From contig NZ_MTHD01000002.1 of NCBI RefSeq assembly GCF_001956855.1, positions 620,001-684,000 on the forward strand: 64,000 nucleotides of DNA, in the 5' to 3' direction. A program made the translations under genes and the position numbers. The stretch's first letter is position 1, and each line of letters starts with the position of its first letter. The stretch comes from Azonexus hydrophilus. Lineage in GTDB: Bacteria; Pseudomonadota; Gammaproteobacteria; Burkholderiales; Rhodocyclaceae. Shown in pieces: positions 56,682 to 64,000 of this stretch. Below the pieces are notes generated by a model, which saw only the letters and a list, made by a program, of their open reading frames with translations, did no database searches and was not told where the DNA came from.

Positions 56682-57344
56682 TCAGTCGGTATTCTGCAGC
56701 GTCGTCAGATAGGCCAGGATATTGCGGATGTCATCCGGCTTAAGCTGGTAAAGAATGCCATCTTGTACCACTTCCTCCTCGTGCGGCCGCTCGGCGCGCA
56801 GGTAGGCATCGATCTGCTTCTGCAGGTAGCTGGTGTATTGGCCGGCCAGCATCGGGAACAGGCCGCGGCCCTTGCCCTGGCGACCGTGGCAGCCACCGCA
56901 ATGCTCCTGGTACACCTTGCCGCCAGCCTCGATGTCACCCTCGGCACGCGGCACGATCATCACCTTCTCGACCATGTTCAGCCGGGTCAGCGCATCCTCG
57001 TCGCCCTTGAAGGTCGGCATCTGCGTCGGCAGTTCGACGGTTGCCAGCCATTCGGCAACCAGTTTCATGTCTTCGTCCGGCAGTTCCCGCTCCTTGGTAT
57101 AGGGGAACATCGGCAGGTTGAGACGATGCTGGCTCTGGAAGTTCTTCAGTTGCTCGTAGGTGTAGCGAGCGTGCTGGCCGGCAATGCGCGGGTATTCGCC
57201 CCGCTTGCCGCCGGCACCGAACTGGCCGTGACAGGCGGCACAGGGTCCGTAGATTTCCTTTGCCTTTTCGACATCGATGTCGGCCGCCCCGGCCGGACCG
57301 GAAAGGAATGCCGCAATCAACAACAAGCCACTGATTTTCTTCAT
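56682..57344 (-). CDS. Di-heme cytochrome c (c4-like)
   Basis: 220 aa. Signal peptide about 1-20 (MKKISGLLLIAAFLSGPAGA). Two CxxCH haem sites: CAACHG near residue 35 and CGGCHG near residue 149; domain duplication with axial Met candidates in LPMFPYTKE and FPMLAGQ. A periplasmic electron carrier, c4 type. An FNR box with correctly spaced -10 upstream suggests low-oxygen induction. Confidence 0.9.
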   Translation of the reverse strand: MKKISGLLLIAAFLSGPAGAADIDVEKAKEIYGPCAACHGQFGAGGKRGEYPRIAGQHARYTYEQLKNFQSQHRLNLPMFPYTKERELPDEDMKLVAEWLATVELPTQMPTFKGDEDALTRLNMVEKVMIVPRAEGDIEAGGKVYQEHCGGCHGRQGKGRGLFPMLAGQYTSYLQKQIDAYLRAERPHEEEVVQDGILYQLKPDDIRNILAYLTTLQNTD

Positions 57345-57371
57345 GAATCCAACCCCCGAAACAGTGCGCGG

Positions 57372-57414
57372 ATTATATCGGTGGCCCTCGGGAAAAATGA
57401 TTGATATCCATCAA
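57372..57414 (-). promoter_or_regulatory. FNR/Anr-dependent promoter for the cytochrome c gene
   Basis: TTGATATCCATCAA (57401-57414) is a perfect TTGAT-N4-ATCAA FNR site. On the minus strand a perfect TATAAT -10 lies at 57377-57372. Expected start near 57366, so the FNR box would be centred at about -41.5, the canonical class II position. Confidence 0.75.
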
Positions 57415-57531
57415 GAACCGCTGGCAATCAAGGGTTGGCGGGATTTGCACGGAAGCTGTCCGGCAGCGCAATCGCCCGCCAGCCGGCAGGGCTCTATCAT
57501 CGTTCGCTGATCAACCAAACCGGAGAACCGC

Positions 57532-57993
57532 ATGTCCGCCTTCCAGGATTTCTACCCCGACAATGTCGCCCACTGCTACGGCTGCGGCCGGCTCAACGAA
57601 CACGGTCACCAGATCCGGACGCACTGGGAAGGTGACGAGACGGTCACCCGCTACACGCCGCGCCCGGAACACACGGCCATCCCCGGCTTCGTCTATGGCG
57701 GCCTGCTCGCCTCGCTGATCGACTGTCACGGCACCGGCACTGCCGCCGCCGCGATGTACCGCGCCGAAAACCGGCCGATGGACAGCGAACCGCCCTTCCG
57801 CTTCGTCACCGGCTCGCTGCACGTCGATTACCTGAAACCGACGCCGCTTGGCCCCGAGCTGGAGATCCGCGGCAAGGTCAAGGAAATCCGCGGCCGCAAG
57901 GTCATCGTCGAAGCCACCGTCTACGCCGAAGGTATCGCCACCGCCCGCGGTGAAATCGTCGCCGTGCAGATGCCGGACAGCTTCGTCCGCTGA
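57532..57993 (+). CDS. PaaI-type hot-dog thioesterase family protein
   Basis: 153 aa. Hot-dog pattern HCYGCGRLNEHGHQI with PGFVYGGLLASLIDCHGTGTA and VDYLKPTPLGPELEIRG. The N-terminal CYGCG motif is typical of a PaaI-like subset. Probably hydrolyses an acyl-CoA thioester. It lies in front of the TerB/DUF697 gene (89 nt gap) and diverges from the cytochrome gene. A GGGG/CCCC stem with a long A-run at about 58020-58040 is too weak to call a terminator. Confidence 0.8.
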   Translation: MSAFQDFYPDNVAHCYGCGRLNEHGHQIRTHWEGDETVTRYTPRPEHTAIPGFVYGGLLASLIDCHGTGTAAAAMYRAENRPMDSEPPFRFVTGSLHVDYLKPTPLGPELEIRGKVKEIRGRKVIVEATVYAEGIATARGEIVAVQMPDSFVR

Positions 57994-58082
57994 TCGCTGC
58001 AACACATCGTTACACCAAGCCCCTGTAAAAAAACGGGGGCCGTCGGCACAATGGCGCGATCCCAACCTGCAGAGCCAGAACC

Positions 58083-59036
58083 ATGACCCCGGAAAACGCC
58101 ATTCTCACCATCAGCCTGTTCGCCGCCTTTGCCGATGGCAGCAACGACGACCGCGAACGCGAACACATCCGCCGCTTTGCCGAATCGATGGGCGGCGATG
58201 CGCCCGAACTGCCCCGGCTGTATCAGGATGTGCTGTTCAAACGCGTGACGCTGGACAACGCCGTGCCGGCGCTGGCTGAGCTTGGCCAGCGCCAGTTCGC
58301 CTATGAAATGGCCGTCTGTGTCTGCGATGCAGACGGCGTGCAAACCGCCGCCGAACAACGCTTCCTCGCCGACCTGAAAACCCGCCTCGGACTCGACGGC
58401 GATGCCGAGAGCACCGCCTTCGCTGTCCAGGCCGACACGCTGGCAGCCGCCGCTGCGGCACCTGCTGTCGCCGCTGTTGCCACGGCAGCGCCGGTCGCTG
58501 CCCAGCCCTCGGTCAATGAAGCCGAACTCGACAAATCCATCCTCAATTACTCGATCCTCAACGGCGCGCTTGAGCTGCTGCCGCAATCCTGGGCTTCGGT
58601 GGCGATCATCCCGCTGCAGGTGAAGATGGTTTATCGCATCGGCAAGGCCTACGGCGTCGAACTCGACCAGGGCCACATCCGGGAATTCCTCGCCACCGTC
58701 GGCGTCGGCCTGACCTCGCAGTACCTCGAACAGTTCGGCCGCAAGCTGCTCGGCGGCCTGCTCGGCAAGATGGCCGGCAAGACCGTCGGCAATCTCGGCC
58801 GCGCCGCGACCGGCATGGCCTTCTCGTTTGCCAGCACCTATGCCCTCGGCCAGGTCGCCAAGCGCTATTACGCCGGCGGCCGCCAGATGAGCACGCAACT
58901 GCTGCAGGAAAGTTTCCAGGGCCTGCTCGGCCCGGCCAAGCAGATGCAGAGCCAGTACCTGCCGCAGATCCAGCAACGCGCCCAGACGCTGGACGCCACG
59001 CAGATCATGAACATGGTCCGCGGCAACGGTCTCTGA
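58083..59036 (+). CDS. TerB-like N-terminal plus DUF697-like membrane-associated protein
   Basis: 317 aa. Residues 1-105 resemble a TerB/tellurite-resistance-like helical domain ([34 protein letters not shown]). An Ala/Val-rich linker (about 115-145) leads to a DUF697-like part ([26 protein letters not shown] segment, then [20 protein letters not shown] and [18 protein letters not shown]). Such proteins are of unknown function and may associate with the membrane. It is followed by the MBL lipoprotein gene after 4 nt, so the two are likely co-expressed. Confidence 0.7.
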   Translation: MTPENAILTISLFAAFADGSNDDREREHIRRFAESMGGDAPELPRLYQDVLFKRVTLDNAVPALAELGQRQFAYEMAVCVCDADGVQTAAEQRFLADLKTRLGLDGDAESTAFAVQADTLAAAAAAPAVAAVATAAPVAAQPSVNEAELDKSILNYSILNGALELLPQSWASVAIIPLQVKMVYRIGKAYGVELDQGHIREFLATVGVGLTSQYLEQFGRKLLGGLLGKMAGKTVGNLGRAATGMAFSFASTYALGQVAKRYYAGGRQMSTQLLQESFQGLLGPAKQMQSQYLPQIQQRAQTLDATQIMNMVRGNGL

Positions 59037-59040
59037 ACCC

Positions 59041-60126
59041 ATGCCGCTTGCCCGATTCGCCGCGCCGCTGCTGGCGGCACTCGTTGTCGCCGGCTGCAGC
59101 ACAACCAATGTGCACTTCGACCCGGCCAAGGCGCATCACCGGCCGGACGGCTTCGTCAATAACGACCCGGCCGCCCGCATCGGTGGCGTGCCCTGGTACG
59201 AAGTGCTGGTCCGGCGCTGGCGCGGCGATTTCCGCCCGGTCAGCGAACCCGAGGGCGGCTACGCGGCCTTCGCCCAGCGCTGGCTGGCCCCGGTCGACCG
59301 GGCGCAACTCGACGACCCGGCCGGCCCGCCGCGCCTGACCTGGCTCGGCCACTCGACGCTGCTGTTGCAAGCCGGTGGCCGCAACATCCTGATCGACCCC
59401 AACCTCGCCAATTTCGCCGGCCCGTCGCCATGGCTGTCAGCCAGCCGCAAGGTGCCGCCGCCGCTGACCGTCGCCGAACTGCCGCGCATCGATCTGGTAC
59501 TGATCTCGCACAACCACTACGACCATCTCGATCAACCGACACTCACCGCCCTGCTGGCGCGCGGCGACACACCGCAATTCATCGTGCCGCTGGGCGTCAA
59601 GGCCTGGTTCGACGATCTCGGCATCGGCGGCGTCAGCGAACTCGACTGGTGGCAGCACATCGACCTCGACGGCCTGGTCATTCACTTCACTCCGGCCCAG
59701 CACTGGAGCAAGCGCACCCTGTTCGACGCCAACGCGACGCTGTGGGGCGGTTTTTTCCTGAATTTCACGGTCGACCGCAAAAAAAGCACATTTTTGTACA
59801 CCGGCGACACCGGCTACTCGCCCGACTTCAAGGAAATCCGCCGCCGGCTCGGGCCGGTCGATCTGCTGGCGGTACCGATCGGCGCCTACGAACCGCGTGA
59901 TTTCATGCGACCGCAACACAACAACCCGGACGAAGCCGTCCAGATCATGGAAGACACCGACGCCGGCAACGCCATCGGCGTGCACTGGGGCAGTTTCGCG
60001 ATGTCGCAGGAAAACTTCGACCAGCCACCGCGCGACGTCGCAGCAGCGCTTGAAAGGCGGCAATTGCCGGAAAGCCGTTTCTGGCTCCCTCGCCAGGGCG
60101 AAACCCGGCCCCTGCCACTGCGTTGA
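59041..60126 (+). CDS. MBL-fold metallo-hydrolase lipoprotein (NAPE-PLD/RomA-like)
   Basis: 361 aa. N-terminal lipobox [13 protein letters not shown], so lipidated in the envelope. Metal-binding motif SHNHYDHLD near residue 158, then the long-range His/Asp sites ([22 protein letters not shown]). Resembles the NAPE-PLD-like group that cleaves phosphodiester bonds of phospholipid-type substrates; actual substrate unknown. A GTCGACCGCAAAAAAA motif copy encodes the TVDRKKSTF segment. Confidence 0.85.
   Translation: MPLARFAAPLLAALVVAGCSTTNVHFDPAKAHHRPDGFVNNDPAARIGGVPWYEVLVRRWRGDFRPVSEPEGGYAAFAQRWLAPVDRAQLDDPAGPPRLTWLGHSTLLLQAGGRNILIDPNLANFAGPSPWLSASRKVPPPLTVAELPRIDLVLISHNHYDHLDQPTLTALLARGDTPQFIVPLGVKAWFDDLGIGGVSELDWWQHIDLDGLVIHFTPAQHWSKRTLFDANATLWGGFFLNFTVDRKKSTFLYTGDTGYSPDFKEIRRRLGPVDLLAVPIGAYEPRDFMRPQHNNPDEAVQIMEDTDAGNAIGVHWGSFAMSQENFDQPPRDVAAALERRQLPESRFWLPRQGETRPLPLR
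59767..59785. repeat. Dispersed motif copy in the MBL gene
   Basis: ACGGTCGACCGC followed by AAAAAAA; longest A-tract of the copies here. Confidence 0.65.
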
Positions 60127-60141
60127 AATTGCAAAAAATGC

Positions 60142-60170
60142 TTGGCAAGTCACGAGCCAGGCATTAGAAT
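60142..60170 (+). promoter_or_regulatory. tRNA-Leu operon promoter
   Basis: TTGGCA (60142-60147), 17-nt spacer, TAGAAT (60165-60170), then a GC-rich discriminator (CCGCGCC), 18 nt before the first tRNA. GC-rich discriminators are typical of stringently controlled tRNA promoters. Confidence 0.7.
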
Positions 60171-60188
60171 CCGCGCCTCTCGACGCCT

Positions 60189-60273
<85 letters not shown>

Positions 60274-60329
60274 ACGACGAAATACAGGAAAAACACCTCG
60301 TTTCTCCTGGTCCGGTCAAATGGACAAAT

Positions 60330-60414
60330 GCTCTGGTGGTGAAATTGGTAGACACGCTATCTTGAGGGGGTAGTGCCGCAAGGTGTGCGAGTTCGAGTCT
60401 CGCCCAGAGCACCA
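60330..60414 (+). tRNA. tRNA-Leu (GAG)
   Basis: 85 nt with CCA encoded. Acceptor GCTCTGG/CCAGAGC, anticodon loop TTGAGGG (GAG at 60364-60366), long variable arm, T-loop GTTCGAGTC. It is the last core gene before the composition change. Confidence 0.95.
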
Positions 60415-60420
60415 TAGACA

Positions 60421-60608
60421 GTTCCAAAGCAGTTCAAAGAAGGCCAGAAAACCTAGCAAACACAAGGGTTCTGGCCTTTTTTTCGTCTATAGCGTTCCAA
60501 AGCATGCTTGTACACCTGAGCAGCGTGAGGCAGACCTCGTCTCGAACGGCGACTTCTCGGCCATTCCCGACATCGCTAATACAATAAAAGACGTCCGGTC
60601 TATAGCGC
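60421..60608. repeat. Short direct repeats after the tRNA genes
   Basis: GTTCCAAAGCA occurs at 60421-60431 and 60494-60504; GTCTATAGCG occurs at 60485-60494 and 60599-60608. These copies flank the terminator and lie at the boundary of the lower-GC segment. They could be remnants of att-like duplications or regulatory repeats. Confidence 0.35.
60438..60483 (+). terminator. Rho-independent terminator after the tRNA-Leu pair
   Basis: AAGGCCAGAA pairs with TTCTGGCCTT, followed by a T-run (TTTTTTT). Loop about 19 nt. Past it, 60484-60647 has no gene I can support. Confidence 0.85.
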
Positions 60609-60647
60609 CGACTTATCATTTGCAATGACAATGAAATTTTCAGCAAT

Positions 60648-61274
60648 TTAGTATCCGTCGGCTACCGCATCGGAGATTGCCAAAGGAGCCAGATGTTCTT
60701 GATTACTCTGCAAATGCCTTCTTAAGCTTCGACAGCTGGCCAAATTGCTCTCACCAATCAACTGAGCCACCCAGTTGAATTGATGCGGCCTAACTTGCAT
60801 TCTCGCGCCTTGTAGTGCTTTAAGCGTTGCGTTGGCTAGCGATTCATGCCCTAGTAACGCCTGCACGTGCTCATAGGCAAGAATGTCTACGGTTGTGACG
60901 AGTTTCATCGCTTCAAAACGCCCACCGGCGATCCTTGTTGCCTTCTTCTCATCAATTGCGGCAGAGCATCCATTGCTATAAGCAAACGCGAGGGTTGCAG
61001 CTTCACCATCACCCAGTGATTCGGACGTATGGCCAGAGACCATGTCAAAGAAGTGCTCAAGTGACGGGCCGGCAAGCTCTTCCATCCGCAACACTCGAGA
61101 ATCGATCAATTCGGCCAGATGTTTGGATTCTGAGCGGCCGTTTGCTGCGCCTTGATCGATCTCGCGCATGACATTGCCGGTTACGACAAGGTCAGCCTTC
61201 AACGCTTGCAGAATTGCACTCGCATTTCCCGTCGCCAGCAAATTAATGACGACACTGGCATCAAGGACAATCAC
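60648..61274 (-). CDS. PIN-domain protein (putative toxin nuclease)
   Basis: 208 aa from a GTG at 61274, with AGGAC upstream; an ATG at 61310 inside the previous gene would give 220 aa. The PIN core is clear: VIVLDASVVINLLATG (first Asp), REIDQGAANG, GDGEAATLAFAYSNG and AIDEKKATRIAGGRF (later acidic residues). PIN proteins cut RNA. It overlaps or directly follows the XRE-ImmA/IrrE gene, the arrangement of a toxin with its regulator. A C-terminal extension of about 60 residues follows the PIN core. Confidence 0.8.
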   Translation of the reverse strand: MIVLDASVVINLLATGNASAILQALKADLVVTGNVMREIDQGAANGRSESKHLAELIDSRVLRMEELAGPSLEHFFDMVSGHTSESLGDGEAATLAFAYSNGCSAAIDEKKATRIAGGRFEAMKLVTTVDILAYEHVQALLGHESLANATLKALQGARMQVRPHQFNWVAQLIGESNLASCRSLRRHLQSNQEHLAPLAISDAVADGY

Positions 61275-61284
61275 CTTGTCCTGA

Positions 61285-62454
61285 TTAGTGAGGCAGCTTG
61301 AAAAGGTCATCAGTTTCGTCCTCTTCGGCCTCATCGAGCAATTCGCGGACCTTTTCACGATCAAGCTTCAGCATTTCCGACATCTGCCCCTCGCTGATGA
61401 GATCCTTCTTCCAGGCCTCGATCGCTAACAGAAACAGTCGTGACGATTGTGCTTCCTCTGTGGGAATTGGCCCGTATGCCGCGGGGCCAATTACCTGGCG
61501 AACTTGTTCATCAGTGATGCCCCCATTGTCCATGAACCAATCCCAGGAGCCTTTCTTCGTCAGGCCAAGTTCTTCAAGCCGTAGGACCGTTGCTTGGCGG
61601 GATACACCAAAGAAGTGAGCCAGCAAAATGATATGTCTGCGCGTCAAATGGGTTGAGCCAATGGTCAGCTCCTTGAACTTCTCCATGACTGCGCGAGCCG
61701 GCATAAGAAACGCACTTGCAAAGGCATTTGCATAGCGCTCCTCACGAGAGTTTTCGTGCTTCTCGTCTTGATAGATCTCTGGCCGGCGTCGCGTTGCAAT
61801 GAAGTGGCCAAGTTCATGAGCGCCAGTCAAGGTCCGACGTTCCTCTCGATGGCCTGCATTGATAAGGATGCAAGCGCCAACCGCTTCATCGTAGGCGAAT
61901 AGCCCAGAGACCTTGGCGTCCAACTTCCGGGCATAGACCCGCACGCCAAGCTGTAGTTCGAGGAGGGCAAACAAGTTTTGAATAGGCCCTTCTCCGATCC
62001 CTAGCCAATTCCGTAAGCTATGCGCATCTTGTTCCGCTTGCTTGCGGACGTCGCCAGGCAGAATGGTTTTTTCTGCGGGATAGTTATATGACTTGTGAAT
62101 ACCCAGAATATTTTCAAGCTCTACTTCGACCCGGACAAGATCATTTAGCACCCGCGCAGCCTGCTCAATGCCTGCGCCGCCAGTATCCGGAAGTGACCGG
62201 AAGCGAGGGACCAGATCAACATGAACCGCCTCTCGGCGCAGCAAGGAATTGGCGGATACACCGTAGAAACGGCTCAGCGCTTGGATTTCATCGAGCCTGG
62301 CGATACGTTGTCCCTTCTCAATGGAGACAAGCGTCGTACGAGCGACACCGGCTGCCTTGGCTGCAGCGTCTTGGGTAATGTTGGCGGTCTCCCGCGCAAT
62401 CTTCAATCTTTCGCCCAGCTCTACTGGACTCAATTCATAGTTTGGCTTGGTCAT
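61285..62454 (-). CDS. XRE helix-turn-helix plus ImmA/IrrE-type metallopeptidase
   Basis: 389 aa. Residues about 10-70 are an XRE HTH (LGERLKIARETANITQDAAAKAAGVARTTLVSIEKGQ in pieces). The ImmA/IrrE peptidase domain has the zinc motif GAHELGHFIATRR near residue 209. The C-terminal part (about 270-389) is helical with another HTH-like region (THLTRRHIILLAHFFGVSRQATVLRLEELG) and an acidic tail. It resembles ICE/phage anti-repressors and PIN-toxin partners. Its start overlaps the QueC-like stop by 4 nt. Confidence 0.85.
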   Translation of the reverse strand: MTKPNYELSPVELGERLKIARETANITQDAAAKAAGVARTTLVSIEKGQRIARLDEIQALSRFYGVSANSLLRREAVHVDLVPRFRSLPDTGGAGIEQAARVLNDLVRVEVELENILGIHKSYNYPAEKTILPGDVRKQAEQDAHSLRNWLGIGEGPIQNLFALLELQLGVRVYARKLDAKVSGLFAYDEAVGACILINAGHREERRTLTGAHELGHFIATRRRPEIYQDEKHENSREERYANAFASAFLMPARAVMEKFKELTIGSTHLTRRHIILLAHFFGVSRQATVLRLEELGLTKKGSWDWFMDNGGITDEQVRQVIGPAAYGPIPTEEAQSSRLFLLAIEAWKKDLISEGQMSEMLKLDREKVRELLDEAEEDETDDLFKLPH

Positions 62455-63824
62455 AATGCGTCATCTATCCATTGCCTCACGAACGACCTCGATCCAAGGT
62501 CGTTCGTGAATACAGACCATTCAATGGCGTGCTGCTGCAAGAGCCTGTCGAGGTTCTGCGCCACGGCTGCCGGCGGTTCTGACAGGGAGCGCGCCAGCTC
62601 GTTCGTCCTTCGTCGTTTGATCAGCTCATACTGCACGGATTCACGAAGCGAAGCGAAGTGTTCAAAGTGAAGCACCCCTGCAATGGAATACTCACGCAAG
62701 GCCAGCGTGAAGCTGGCGAAGTCTTTTGCCGCCCCACTCTCCCAGGTGGCGGCCTTCAGTGATTCCCATACATAGGTCTCGGGCGGTTCGTTCAAGCCAG
62801 CAGCATGAACACTAAGACGACGGAGCATGCAAGCTGCACATACTCCGCATTGACGCCTTTCGCCCGAGACGGCCACCTGCCGCGATTGTTGCCAGCACGA
62901 TCTGGTCGTTGCCCAGCGCGCTTCACTGCCGCAGACATCGACGAACTCGCGAAGGGTCTCACCCTTGGTCATCCACAGGCGCGGAAATCGATATTGAATC
63001 TGGTATCCGAGCAAGGCATTGAAGAAGCGTGCCATCAATGCAGTAAAACCCGGGTAACTCCGATAGTCCTCATAGCCCTGCCCGACGGGAAGAAAGACAG
63101 GTGCCAGTGCTCCCTGTCCGCTCTCGGGAACGATGACCGATGGAGCATCAATCAAATAGGCCGCCATCGTGGATACCACACTAAACTTGAAACCCCGGCT
63201 CCGAGCGCTGTTTTCAGCATTCCTGCCATTGTCAAGTTTGACGGAATACGGGAGGGCGGTGAAAGGGATCCGGAGACGGTCCTTTTTTGAGACGTCGTGC
63301 TGCTTGCTACCTACTCTCACGCGCACCAATCGGCGGCCAAGGCGGTTGCTCTCAAGCCCGGCAACCGCACACGAGTCCATTCCATCGCTATAGGCGAGGA
63401 CCGCTTCTGCATTGGAGGGAAACCTCATACGATCCTGCGGAGGACATTCTGCCGACGCCTTCCTAGCGCGGAATTCGAAGTGCCAGTCGTCCCCGGTCAG
63501 TAGGTTCAATGCCTCCACTAGCGCCCGGGTCACCGTTTTCTCTGACCATTTATCAGGATCATGAACAGGAATATGCACCAAGAATTTCCGCCCCCAGTTC
63601 ATGGCACTGCGGGCAAGACTGCGATCACAGAACTCCACTACTGCAGCCACGACAAGGGCGTCGTACACCGTCGTTTGCCATTTGATCGACGAGTAGGATT
63701 CAAGAGCTTCAAGGTCAAAATCGATGTTTTGCCCAAGTCGGCAGGGCACCATACCTTTGCGGCGACGCGCACCAGCTTCGACCACATCTACCGCAAGCTC
63801 CTTGAGAGGTAATGGGCTCGTCAC
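62451..63824 (-). CDS. QueC/ExsB-like (QatC-like) ATP-pyrophosphatase family protein
   Basis: 457 aa from a GTG at 63824. The PP-loop motif is LAYSDGMDSCAVAGLES near residue 145 (SDGMDS in place of the usual SGGxDS), and a Cys cluster CGVCAACMLRR near residue 325 matches the zinc site of QueC. It is about twice the length of housekeeping QueC (about 220-230 aa), with an N-terminal extension of 140 residues. That layout resembles the QatC-type QueC proteins of the QAT anti-phage system and of other QueC-containing defence operons. Its stop overlaps the XRE-ImmA gene by 4 nt. Confidence 0.75.
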   Translation of the reverse strand: MTSPLPLKELAVDVVEAGARRRKGMVPCRLGQNIDFDLEALESYSSIKWQTTVYDALVVAAVVEFCDRSLARSAMNWGRKFLVHIPVHDPDKWSEKTVTRALVEALNLLTGDDWHFEFRARKASAECPPQDRMRFPSNAEAVLAYSDGMDSCAVAGLESNRLGRRLVRVRVGSKQHDVSKKDRLRIPFTALPYSVKLDNGRNAENSARSRGFKFSVVSTMAAYLIDAPSVIVPESGQGALAPVFLPVGQGYEDYRSYPGFTALMARFFNALLGYQIQYRFPRLWMTKGETLREFVDVCGSEARWATTRSCWQQSRQVAVSGERRQCGVCAACMLRRLSVHAAGLNEPPETYVWESLKAATWESGAAKDFASFTLALREYSIAGVLHFEHFASLRESVQYELIKRRRTNELARSLSEPPAAVAQNLDRLLQQHAIEWSVFTNDLGSRSFVRQWIDDAL

Positions 63825-64000
63825 AAGCGCACTCCTTCGTCCAGATGAGTCTTTTTCTTGGGCCGACGGGCTCCAGCAACTTCAGGAGATACAAGCATTG
63901 CGCCCAATCTGCCATCTGAGAAGTTGGAAATTGCGCCAGAGAGTCGTGCGCTTACGTGATCCGCCCGCCGTTGGTTTGACTCCCGAAGGTAATGCTCTTC
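63821..64000 (-). CDS. C-terminal part of an unidentified protein (cut by window edge)
   Basis: An open frame runs from the window edge to a TGA at 63821-63823, which overlaps the QueC-like GTG start. The 59 visible residues include ESNQRRADHVSARLSGAIS and KKKTHLDEGVRL. It is the upstream gene of the operon; the translational overlap shows it is part of the same unit. Not recognisable from this fragment. Confidence 0.7.
   Translation of the reverse strand, partial: EEHYLRESNQRRADHVSARLSGAISNFSDGRLGAMLVSPEVAGARRPKKKTHLDEGVRL

Noticed and set aside
58018-58040. GGGG/CCCC hairpin with an A-run after the PaaI-like gene
   Set aside because: Stem too short and the A-run is in the loop, not after the stem, so it is not a credible terminator.

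Overview
The window is one contiguous piece of a high-GC (roughly 62 % by eye) Gram-negative chromosome. Gene content and protein style point to a Rhodocyclaceae/Azonexaceae betaproteobacterium, Dechloromonas-like: a full ISC operon with cysE, lexA-imuA-imuB plus dnaE2, an AmmeMemoRadiSam set, Nif11-like and DUF6156-like small proteins, and many PAS/Cache/CheW signalling proteins. This placement rests on recognition of protein families; no search was run. Coding density is very high and many genes overlap by 1-14 nt, as in tight operons.

Layout: 0-3.2 kb holds the end of a CHASE2 cyclase and a leftward ispD-ispF-thpR cluster. 3.2-8.6 kb holds an MgtC/DUF4010 membrane protein, the Memo / AMMECR1 / radical-SAM trio, a hydrolase-like protein and an HExxH protein. 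8.6-14 kb is mfd-aroG-serB, followed by a ThrE-type exporter, small proteins and a large soluble Cache-Cache-CheW protein. 18.8-26.2 kb is the leftward cysE / iscR-(second cysteine desulfurase)-iscS-iscU-iscA-hscB-hscA-fdx-iscX block, with IscR-type sites in front of both iscR and cysE. 26.2-34.3 kb carries a class A beta-lactamase, a MocR regulator with a divergent flavin-oxidase-like gene, a DsbA-family protein and an antiporter-GCS2-GATase operon. 34.4-41.9 kb is an SOS mutagenesis region (dnaE2, then imuB-imuA-lexA) interrupted by a lower-GC outer-membrane protein gene; next to it is a MaoC gene with an internal deletion. 41.9-60.1 kb is mixed metabolism and signalling: a PAS-PAS chemoreceptor, dgt, an ETF-ubiquinone oxidoreductase behind a PsrA-like operator, fabI, a SulP transporter, ppiD, a second MocR regulator, a sigma-54-preceded Nif11/DUF6156 pair, malonyl-CoA decarboxylase and an FNR-box cytochrome c. 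Two tRNA-Leu genes at 60.2-60.4 kb end the core-like part.

Right of the tRNAs (60.4-64 kb) composition drops and a leftward operon encodes an unknown protein (cut by the window edge), a QueC/ExsB-like protein, an XRE-ImmA/IrrE protein and a PIN-domain protein. This looks like a defence or toxin-antitoxin cargo in a tRNA-flanking island and is the best candidate here for an undescribed system.

A second genome-scale signal is a short motif, GTYGACCGCA (often part of TGCGGTCGACCGCA and followed by an A/T tract). It occurs about 28 times across the core-like sequence, mostly inside genes, and I found none in the two foreign-looking segments. It behaves like a highly iterated or DNA-uptake-type sequence.
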